Source: Alphaproteobacteria bacterium
GTDB taxonomy: Bacteria; Pseudomonadota; Alphaproteobacteria; Micavibrionales; Micavibrionaceae
DNA: 5,004 nucleotides
Reading direction: 5' to 3'
Assembly (NCBI GenBank): GCA_030639165.1
Contig: DAOWDF010000175.1
Coordinates: forward strand, 1-5,004
In this document: positions 1 to 5,004 of the stretch, piece after piece
Layout of the letters: each line of letters opens with the position of its first letter
Numbering within the stretch: the stretch's first letter is position 1
The notes under the pieces: model-generated
What the model saw: the letters and a program-made list of their open reading frames with translations, nothing else
The model's database searches: none
Told to the model about the DNA's origin: nothing
Translations under genes and position numbers: made by a program

Positions 1-1
1 A

Positions 2-3000
2 AATAAAGCCTATAGCTATGATACAAATGGCTGGGTCACAAGTAAAACCGATTGGAAAGGGAATCTAACCTCTTATATTCGTGATAGCCGTGGCTTGGTA
101 ACATCTATGACCGAAGCAAGTGGTACTCCTGAGGATCGCACTACCACTTATACTTATGATCCAGTATATCGCTTGGTCGATGTTAAATCTGAGTCTGGTT
201 TAACCACCGATAACGATTATGACGCGCAAGGCAGAATGATTTCTACAACGCTCACTGATACCGCAACGGCTAAAGTGCGCACAACCACTTATAGCTATCA
301 TCCCGATACTATAGATGTATTCGGTAATGTTGTTCTTGGTAGGCTTGCGAGTATAAACGGATCGCGCACTGATGTCTCTGACATCACGGCTTATGAATAT
401 GATGCGAATTTTAACCTTATCAAAGTCACTAACGCGCTTGGCCATGAAACAAAAACATTAAGTTTTGATGCGGCGAACCGTCCATTACTAACTGAAGATC
501 AAAATCTCATTCAAACCGCGTTAGTTTATGACACTCTTGGAAGATTAAAAATCTCTACACAGGGACTAGGTACAGTTCTCGAAGCGACAACCAGCTATAA
601 CTACGATAATTACGGTAATGTGATTGATATGACATTACCTAATGGTGTTGTTATTTCTTATACCTACGATGATGTGCGCCGTATGGTCGGTATGGAAGAT
701 TCCTTGGGTAATACTGCAACCTATACACTGGATAATGCGGGTAACCGAATTAATGAAGTGTATAAAGATTCAATAGGCACTTTGCGCTATAGCTCTACAC
801 AAGCTTTTGATGAATTGTCCCGTTTGCTGGAAAGCATTGATGCCAACAATGATAAAACAAGCTATAGCTATGATGTAAATGGTAATCAAACCAGTGTGAT
901 TGACGGCAATCTCAATCCAACCACCTATGCTTTTGATGGACTTGACCGATTAACCAGCAATACGGATGCACTGGCTGGGCAAACTCGTTTTGATTTTAAT
1001 GCACTTGATCAAAATGAGGCCATTACCGATCCCAGGAATAATACAACCCAATATAGCTATAATGCTTTTGGTGATTTAGTCCAAGAAGTAAGTCCTGATC
1101 GGGGAACGATCACTTTTACCCATGACAGCGCTGGAAACGTACTAACACGTACTGATGCACGCGGCGTGGTAACTACCTACACTTATGATGCTTTAAATCG
1201 AGTAACTTCAGTCAATTATTCTACTGAAACCAGCCGTAATGCCAGTTTTATATATGATGCACCTGTGGGCTGCGGCTATTCTAAAGGACGGCTATGTACA
1301 ACCCTTGAACAAGGTGGGGAGGTTGCTTCCATTGAAGATGAATGTACTACGCTTGCCCCCAATAGTGGCAGACTTGCCACCCGTTTATGCTCTACTTTTC
1401 AGAGTGATGGCGCAACGCCAAGCTTTTATAAAACCCTGAACCGCACCTGTAACGCAATGGAAAAAGAATTCCAACGTAAGGGAACGAATTCAACGCGCTA
1501 TGATGGTATGGAGCCACTTTGTGCAACTCTTAATCCACAATCAACGCAAAGCACTGCTTATACTTATGATGCTTTAGGTCGCCTAAGTACTGTTCTCGAA
1601 ACACGTGGAGAGCTAGGGCTAGCCACTGCTTATAGTTACGATTTAGCTGGAACGCTTACAGCTATCACCTTGCCTAGTGGCAGGATTATTTCTTATGGCC
1701 TTGATGCGCAAGGACAAGTTAGTTCTGTAGATACAGATATTAACGGCGCACCCACCACACTGGCAGATAATATCACCTATTTACCCTTTGGTGGAATTGA
1801 AAGCCTGTCTTACGGTAACGGCATAGCATTAACCAATAGTTTCGATACAGCCTATCAACTAATCAACCGACAAATCGGTACGCTGATGAATGAGGCTTAT
1901 GTTTATGATGCTGCTGGAAATATAACGTCCAAAAGCGTAGACAGTTATATTTATGATGAGCTTTACCGCTTAACTGATGAAGATAGTAATGCGGGGCTAT
2001 TTTCTTATAGCTATGATGCGATTGCTAATCGCTTAACAGCTGATCTTAATGGAAATGCTATAACTTATGATTATCCACCTGAAAACAGCAAATTAAGTGC
2101 TATTAATGCCTCACCTATCACTTATGATAATGCTGGCAATATCACTAGCGATACACAGCGTAGCTATGTGATTGATGCCGCCGGACAAGTCAAAGAGGTG
2201 AGTATCTCTGGTATCACGGTAGGGCAATATGCCTATAACGCTAATAACCAGCGTACACAAAAAATAGTAGGTGGTGTAACTACGCATTATGTATATGGAG
2301 CAGGCGGCTTGCTGTATGGAGAGTATGATGCAAGTGGTAATCTAATCCGTGAATATGCTTATCTAAACGGTGAACCACTCGCACAAGTAGATGCAGGAAC
2401 AAGCGAGGTTTTAAGCTATCTACATACCAACCATTTAGGAACGCCCCGTTATGCGAGTAACACTACTGGCGTTCAAGTATGGAGCTGGCAAAGTGATGCG
2501 TTTGGGAATGGAGCGCCGAGCGGTAGCACAATGGTCAATCTAAGGTTTGCAGGGCAGTATTGGGATAATGAAAGTAGCCTTCATTACAATTGGAACCGTT
2601 ATTATGATCCTGAAACAGGGCGGTATATTACAAGCGATCCTATCGGACTTGAGGGTGGCTTGAATACCTTTGCTTATGTTTCTGCTAATCCGGTGATGTT
2701 TACCGATCCTGAGGGGCTAGATGTTGAGATTACAATCACTAGACAAATATTTACAAGCACTTCTATTACTTCTTTTTTACTTGTATCAAGCACTGAAATT
2801 ACAGATACCTTCGAAGGATATGTATTGGAAGATAGGGTAGGTGGCTCTTGTGCTTGTAAAGACCCTATTTCTCCGGGTACTTATAATGCATTTGTTCGTT
2901 CGACTGGTAAAAATGGTTGGAGAATTGAGTTAGAAAATGTCCCTAACTATGAGAATGTTCAAATTCATAGGGGAAATAATGCTAAGGATGTTGAAGGTTG

Positions 3001-3178
3001 TTTTGCGGCGGGCACTTCTCGTGCGGCTAATTTTGTCAGCAATAGTCGTGCGGCAATGAATCGTATACAAAAAATTGTTGAAATGGATGGTGGAAAAATT
3101 ACGGTTAATGTGATAGGCAATGCTTCTAGAGCGCAGTATTCTGGTAATCCGCCAATACCAGGACATAAACCTTTTTGA
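2..3178 (+). CDS. RHS/YD-repeat polymorphic toxin, 5'-truncated by window edge
   Basis: The frame is open from base 2 (1058 residues visible), so the gene starts upstream; the TTG at 95 is only an internal Leu codon. About twenty YD-type repeats (YSYDTNG, YTYDALGRL, YVYDAAGN and similar) cover residues 1-800. The RHS core follows at about 800-906: LSYLHTNHLGTPRYA, RFAGQYWDNESSLHYNWNRYYDPETGRY, then DPIGL (879-883) and DPEGL (902-906). In this family the repeats form a closed beta-cocoon around a C-terminal toxin, and the paired DPxG motifs mark the autoproteolytic release point in characterised members. The variable tail is residues 907-1058. Residues 424-507 hold six Cys in an otherwise Cys-free shell. 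The export route (type VI, Tc-like or other) cannot be judged without the N-terminus. Family assignment is very secure; target is inferred. Confidence 0.95.
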   Translation, partial: NKAYSYDTNGWVTSKTDWKGNLTSYIRDSRGLVTSMTEASGTPEDRTTTYTYDPVYRLVDVKSESGLTTDNDYDAQGRMISTTLTDTATAKVRTTTYSYHPDTIDVFGNVVLGRLASINGSRTDVSDITAYEYDANFNLIKVTNALGHETKTLSFDAANRPLLTEDQNLIQTALVYDTLGRLKISTQGLGTVLEATTSYNYDNYGNVIDMTLPNGVVISYTYDDVRRMVGMEDSLGNTATYTLDNAGNRINEVYKDSIGTLRYSSTQAFDELSRLLESIDANNDKTSYSYDVNGNQTSVIDGNLNPTTYAFDGLDRLTSNTDALAGQTRFDFNALDQNEAITDPRNNTTQYSYNAFGDLVQEVSPDRGTITFTHDSAGNVLTRTDARGVVTTYTYDALNRVTSVNYSTETSRNASFIYDAPVGCGYSKGRLCTTLEQGGEVASIEDECTTLAPNSGRLATRLCSTFQSDGATPSFYKTLNRTCNAMEKEFQRKGTNSTRYDGMEPLCATLNPQSTQSTAYTYDALGRLSTVLETRGELGLATAYSYDLAGTLTAITLPSGRIISYGLDAQGQVSSVDTDINGAPTTLADNITYLPFGGIESLSYGNGIALTNSFDTAYQLINRQIGTLMNEAYVYDAAGNITSKSVDSYIYDELYRLTDEDSNAGLFSYSYDAIANRLTADLNGNAITYDYPPENSKLSAINASPITYDNAGNITSDTQRSYVIDAAGQVKEVSISGITVGQYAYNANNQRTQKIVGGVTTHYVYGAGGLLYGEYDASGNLIREYAYLNGEPLAQVDAGTSEVLSYLHTNHLGTPRYASNTTGVQVWSWQSDAFGNGAPSGSTMVNLRFAGQYWDNESSLHYNWNRYYDPETGRYITSDPIGLEGGLNTFAYVSANPVMFTDPEGLDVEITITRQIFTSTSITSFLLVSSTEITDTFEGYVLEDRVGGSCACKDPISPGTYNAFVRSTGKNGWRIELENVPNYENVQIHRGNNAKDVEGCFAAGTSRAANFVSNSRAAMNRIQKIVEMDGGKITVNVIGNASRAQYSGNPPIPGHKPF
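2720..3175 (+). other. Variable C-terminal toxin domain of the RHS protein, DUF5675-like
   Basis: This is the segment after the DPEGL junction, residues 907-1058. It shows an order of motifs I recognise from DUF5675: an opening ITITRQIFT strand, YVLED (940-944), the ISPGTY turn (956-961), NVPNYENVQIHRGN (979-992), DVEGC (996-1000) and a helix beginning NSRAAM (1014-1019). The strongest elements are His989 in IHRGN and Cys1000 in EGC, loosely like the His/Cys arrangement of L,D-transpeptidase (YkuD-type) folds. That fold link and any cell-wall enzymatic activity are inference; DUF5675 itself has no function I can assert. Cys950 and Cys952 form a CAC pair. The position after the RHS core and the adjacent secreted small protein support a toxin role. 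Confidence 0.68.
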
Positions 3179-3199
3179 TTTGTAACAGGATGCTTGACT

Positions 3200-3667
3200 A
3201 TGTTTTTCAAGATATTATTAGTATTGATAGTACTTATTACTTCATTGGCAAACAGCGTTGTTTTAGCTCAGAGTAATATTGAATACTGTTCTAGTAAAAC
3301 ATATGAAAACCTTCTGCTTGGCTTATCAGGTGGCAACTATTCTTCTTTAGTCTATTTCATTCAATGTAGAAAGCATCATGATGGAGGAAATTTAGGAGAT
3401 CTTTATAGAGAATCAGGTACTTTTCTTGAAAAGGATCCCTATTTATACGGATATATCTTAGTTCATGAAAAGGTTAATAATGATCCCGATTTTTATAACT
3501 TTTTCGTGATGTTACCGTTAACGTTTGTAGATGATATTGATGGAAAAATCCAGGAATATAGAAAACGAAAAGGACTTGTAAAAAGCATAGATGATGAAAG
3601 CTTCCGCATTAGAGTTAATCATCATCTTGACCAGAACTTAAAGCTTTTAGAAAATTTAAAGCAATAA
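3200..3667 (+). CDS. Secreted small protein, candidate immunity protein for the RHS toxin
   Basis: The product is 155 residues. I choose ATG 3200 because AGGA at 3187-3190 lies 9 bases upstream; an in-frame TTG at 3194 would add two residues but sits too close to that site. Residues 1-23 form a Sec signal peptide: Lys4, a hydrophobic run ILLVLIVLI, and a cleavage site after VLA (20-23 VVLA, then QS). There is no lipobox. The mature part is mostly charged helix-like sequence with two Cys (30 and 56) that could form a periplasmic disulfide, and a basic/acidic C-terminal half. I do not recognise a family. Immunity is inferred from position, 21 bases behind a polymorphic toxin stop, probable co-transcription, and small size. 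A periplasmic antidote would fit a toxin acting in the periplasm. It is visibly more AT-rich than the RHS shell, as is usual for exchanged toxin/immunity cassettes. Confidence 0.75.
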   Translation: MFFKILLVLIVLITSLANSVVLAQSNIEYCSSKTYENLLLGLSGGNYSSLVYFIQCRKHHDGGNLGDLYRESGTFLEKDPYLYGYILVHEKVNNDPDFYNFFVMLPLTFVDDIDGKIQEYRKRKGLVKSIDDESFRIRVNHHLDQNLKLLENLKQ

Positions 3668-3699
3668 TCTCAATTATGGGATTAAACTCATAATTGAGA
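3668..3699. repeat. 11-bp perfect inverted repeat directly after the immunity gene
   Basis: TCTCAATTATG (3668-3678) is mirrored exactly by CATAATTGAGA (3689-3699) around a 10-base spacer; in RNA a G:U and a G:C pair could extend the stem to 13 with a 6-base loop. It begins one base after the TAA stop at 3665-3667, the place expected for a transcription end or mRNA-stabilising hairpin of the toxin-immunity unit. The stem is AT-rich and no U-tract follows on either strand, so it is not a classic intrinsic terminator. A protein-binding site is an alternative. Confidence 0.5.
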
Positions 3700-3821
3700 A
3701 AGTATGATACGAAACCATTACCAATTCGCTACTTTCAAAAATTCATTACCTCTATTTATGCGTCTCATAAACTAAACTTTTTAAAACGTAGGGCAGGGCA
3801 TGTCTTTTTCAATGCCTCAAA

Positions 3822-3849
3822 ATGACATTCTCATATCGTCTTAGATAAT
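3822..3849 (+). promoter_or_regulatory. Candidate sigma-70 promoter for the recombinase gene
   Basis: ATGACA (3822-3827, five of six matches to TTGACA) and GATAAT (3844-3849, five of six to TATAAT) are separated by 16 bases. A start near 3856 would give a leader of about 110 bases that contains the palindrome at 3876-3893, so a protein bound there could repress it. Prediction by eye in AT-rich DNA, hence modest confidence. Confidence 0.4.
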
Positions 3850-3863
3850 AAGAAAATAGAATA

Positions 3864-3954
3864 TCTTGTATCCACCAAAAGGGAACCCTTTTGACAGGGA
3901 AAATTGATCCTCATAAACCACTGATAAATATACCTCTTGAACACATCAAAAGGG
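3864..3954. promoter_or_regulatory. Recombinase leader: palindrome plus diverged direct copy, possible crossover/operator site
   Basis: CAAAAGGG-AA-CCCTTTTG (3876-3893) has perfect 8-bp arms around a two-base centre. Its left half recurs as part of an imperfect direct repeat: 3864-3883 and 3935-3954 agree at 16 of 20 positions, 71 bases apart, both ending CAAAAGGG. The second copy also supplies the AGGG that serves as ribosome binding site of the recombinase. Small serine recombinases of the Hin/Gin and Tn3 families bind short dyads with a two-base crossover centre, commonly near their own gene, and resolvases repress themselves there. I infer such a role; no partner crossover site was found in the window. 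Confidence 0.45.
3891..3917 (+). promoter_or_regulatory. Second candidate promoter overlapping the palindrome
   Basis: A perfect consensus TTGACA (3891-3896) begins inside the right arm of the palindrome. The best partner is the poor -10 element CATAAA (3912-3917, 15-base spacing). If real, a recombinase bound at the dyad would block the -35 box directly. The weak -10 keeps this tentative. Confidence 0.22.
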
Positions 3955-3966
3955 CGTGTCATTATT

Positions 3967-4542
3967 ATGCCTATGAAAATAGGCTATGCTAGAGTTTCAA
4001 CCGATGAACAAAATCTTGATTTACAGCTTGATGCGCTCAAAGCGGCAGGCTGCAATAAGATATTCACCGACGAAGGAAAAAGCGGAATAACTAAAGATAG
4101 AGAAGGGCTTTCTCAAGCTCTTTCCGCTGTTTCAGAAGGTAATAACACTCTGGTTGTTTGGAAGCTGGACAGGTTAGGGCGTTCTCTAGGTTTTCTTTGT
4201 GAATTAATTGATAAATTAAAAGAGCAGGGGGCTGGCTTCCATAGCTTAACTGATGGTATTGATACCACCACAACAGGCGGTAAGCTGGTCTTTCATATCA
4301 TGGGGGCATTAGCTGAATTTGAACGTGATTTAATCAAAGAACGTACAAAAGCAGGAATGAAAGCCGCAAAAAAACGCGGTAAGCATGTCGGCAGGCCAAA
4401 AGCTTTATCTGAAGGACAAATTCAGCATATGCATGAACTATTGAATAATGGTAAAACTCAAGCAGAAGTAGGGGAGTTGTTAGGGGTTTCTGCTAACACA
4501 ATTGGTAGGGAATTGAGGAAAAGTAGGGAAGGGATAGAGTAA
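3967..4542 (+). CDS. Small serine recombinase (resolvase/invertase family)
   Basis: The 191-residue product cuts and rejoins DNA through a covalent 5'-phosphoserine intermediate, as in Hin, Gin and Tn3/gamma-delta resolvases, and matches their usual length. Numbered from ATG 3967: nucleophile Ser11 in YARVST with Arg9, Arg45 in GKSGITKDREG, and the DRLGRS motif with Asp68, Arg69 and Arg72, so the active site appears complete. FHIMGALAEFERDLIKERT (109-127) is the long dimerisation helix E, GKHVGRPK is the minor-groove linker, and residues about 148-186 (QAEVGELLGVSANTIGREL) form the C-terminal helix-turn-helix. Start choice: AGGG at 3951-3954 is 12 bases from ATG 3967; ATG 3973 (MKIGYARVST, Ser9 as in Gin) is equally natural by homology. 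A TTG at 3937 has no ribosome site. It may invert, resolve or mobilise DNA; which one cannot be told from sequence. Confidence 0.95.
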   Translation: MPMKIGYARVSTDEQNLDLQLDALKAAGCNKIFTDEGKSGITKDREGLSQALSAVSEGNNTLVVWKLDRLGRSLGFLCELIDKLKEQGAGFHSLTDGIDTTTTGGKLVFHIMGALAEFERDLIKERTKAGMKAAKKRGKHVGRPKALSEGQIQHMHELLNNGKTQAEVGELLGVSANTIGRELRKSREGIE

Positions 4543-4597
4543 AACAGTATCTTTTACATAGAAAGTAATTTTCAAAGGCTTATGAGCATATATTGTG

Positions 4598-4625
4598 TTG
4601 AATTTTTTAAAAAAGCCCATATATT
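4598..4625 (+). promoter_or_regulatory. Candidate promoter of the TIR-domain gene
   Basis: TTGAAT (4598-4603, four of six) and TATATT (4620-4625, five of six) are 16 bases apart, with predicted start near 4632 and a leader of about 30 bases before the ATG at 4661. The -10 box lies in the loop region of the overlapping hairpin, so one of the two readings may be coincidental. Confidence 0.35.
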
Positions 4626-4631
4626 GGGTTT
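4603..4631 (-). terminator. Hairpin with U-tract on the minus strand; weak on the plus strand
   Basis: AAGCCCA (4613-4619) pairs with TTGGGTT (4625-4631), including one G:U pair on the + strand, around a 5-base loop. Read on the minus strand the stem is followed by six T (complement of 4609-4614), a classic intrinsic terminator shape; on the plus strand only a broken T-run follows. A 12-bp palindrome of six T and six A (4603-4614) adjoins it. It could end transcription of the recombinase inefficiently, or stop antisense transcription entering from the right. Confidence 0.35.
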
Positions 4632-4650
4632 GTTAATACCTTAACTACAT

Positions 4651-4655
4651 AAGGA
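4651..4655 (+). promoter_or_regulatory. Shine-Dalgarno site fixing the TIR gene start
   Basis: AAGGA lies 5 bases before ATG 4661. It matters because it shows translation is meant to begin at MSKLFF, although that frame ends at TAG after 17 codons and the TIR body lies in another frame. Confidence 0.6.
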
Positions 4656-4660
4656 ATCAT

Positions 4661-5004
4661 ATGTCTAAACTTTTTTTTCATACTCACACAAGGACGAAAC
4701 CTTCAGGGATGAACTAGAAATACATCTCTCTCAACTAAAACGACAAGGAATTATAGAAGCCTGGCATGATAAAAGAATTGATGCCGGTGATAACCTAGAC
4801 AATTCAATCAGCAAAGAACTAGAAGACTCAGACATTATTTTATTATTAGTTAGTCCACATTTCTTAGCTTCCGGCTATTGCTACGATGTAGAGTTAAAGA
4901 GGGCTTTAGAAAAAAACGACGCAGGTGAAGCAAAAATAATTCCCGTTATCGTTAACCCTTGTGAGTGGAAAGAGTCGCCATTGAAAGCTTTAAAAGTCAT
5001 TCCT
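4661..5004 (+). pseudogene. TIR-domain gene, 5' part, frame broken at a T8 tract; continues past window
   Basis: From 4678 a stop-free frame of 109 codons reads SYSHKDETFRDEL, then KRQGIIEAWHDKRIDAGDNL, DSDIILLLVSPHFLASGYC, YDVELKRALEKNDAGEAKII and PVIVNPCEWKESPLKAL. This is a bacterial TIR domain of the type beginning MSKLFFSYSHKDE; Glu in the CYDVEL segment is at the position of the catalytic Glu of TIR NADases (family knowledge). The well-placed start ATG 4661 gives MSKLFFHTHT and a stop at TAG after 17 codons, because the run at 4671-4678 has eight T; nine T restore MSKLFFSYSH exactly. The TIR frame has a stop at 4666-4668 and no ATG, GTG or TTG before 4981, so it cannot start on its own. 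A fixed mutation, phase variation, -1 slippage at the T run, or a read error are all possible. Such proteins usually carry a further C-terminal domain, which lies outside. Confidence 0.88.

Noticed and set aside
95..97. TTG at 95 as start of the RHS gene
   Set aside because: The frame is open to base 2 and the upstream residues already form a YD repeat (YSYDTNG), so the gene begins before the window.
200..445. Minus-strand open frame of 81 codons
   Set aside because: It lies wholly inside the RHS gene, has no recognisable domain, and is a shadow of the repeat codons. The same holds for the minus-strand frames at 2930-3210 and 4091-4273.
1239..1439. Plus-strand 66-codon frame inside the RHS gene
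   Set aside because: It overlaps the RHS coding frame through the Cys-rich insertion and has no family features.
2..2400. Recurring TATAGCTATGAT / ACTTATGATGC strings as nucleotide repeats or a CRISPR array
   Set aside because: They are irregularly spaced codons for the YxYD motif of the RHS protein; there are no constant repeats with unique spacers.
3704..3775. 23-codon frame MIRNHYQFATF... after the immunity gene
   Set aside because: No ribosome site and no recognisable motif; I considered a transposase remnant but could not support it.
3795..3817. GGCAT...ATGCC short hairpin near AGGGCAGGGCAT, perhaps a relic of a common small repeat element
   Set aside because: Only five paired bases and no second copy in the window; not distinguishable from chance.
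3876..3893. The CAAAAGGG/CCCTTTTG dyad as an intrinsic terminator
   Set aside because: The two-base centre leaves no proper loop unless the inner pairs open, and no U-run follows the stem; a protein-binding site is more likely.
1..5004. tRNA, rRNA, riboswitch or insertion sequence
   Set aside because: No cloverleaf, conserved rRNA stretch, or transposase with terminal repeats was seen on either strand.

Overview
The window looks like an AT-rich accessory region of a Gram-negative bacterium, probably a proteobacterium. The reasons are the RHS core of proteobacterial type, a downstream protein with a Sec signal peptide that suggests a periplasm, and a Hin/Gin/Tn3-type small serine recombinase. 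No species can be named from the sequence alone. All genes lie on the + strand.

Layout. Positions 2-3178 hold the 3' part of a large RHS/YD-repeat polymorphic toxin gene, open at the left window edge. Its shell of YD repeats ends in the canonical RHS core and the DPxGL junction at 2705-2719. A 152-residue variable tail follows (2720-3175) that resembles the DUF5675 family, with an IHRGN...EGC His/Cys signature. Twenty-one bases after the stop comes a 155-residue secreted protein (3200-3667), the position expected of a cognate immunity protein. A 299-base non-coding stretch (3668-3966) holds an 11-bp perfect inverted repeat right after the immunity stop, plausible promoters, and an 18-bp palindrome with a central AA plus a diverged direct copy of its left half. 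The last two look like a binding or crossover site for the serine recombinase encoded at 3967-4542.

Downstream, after a short hairpin, promoter and Shine-Dalgarno, a TIR-domain gene begins at 4661 and runs off the right edge. Its start codon is out of frame with the TIR body by one base, exactly at a run of eight T. Nine T, or a -1 frameshift, would restore the family's usual N-terminus MSKLFFSYSHKDE.

How the parts may work together (inference): the RHS protein and the following gene form a toxin-immunity pair whose signal peptide points to toxin action in the periplasm, perhaps on the cell wall. The recombinase is a mobility or DNA-rearrangement gene that probably regulates itself through the sites in its leader. 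The TIR gene is a candidate NAD-cleaving defence or signalling protein that is broken, phase-variable, or expressed through slippage. Most noteworthy are the T8 frame break, the DUF5675-like RHS tail with its secreted partner, and the palindrome in front of the recombinase.
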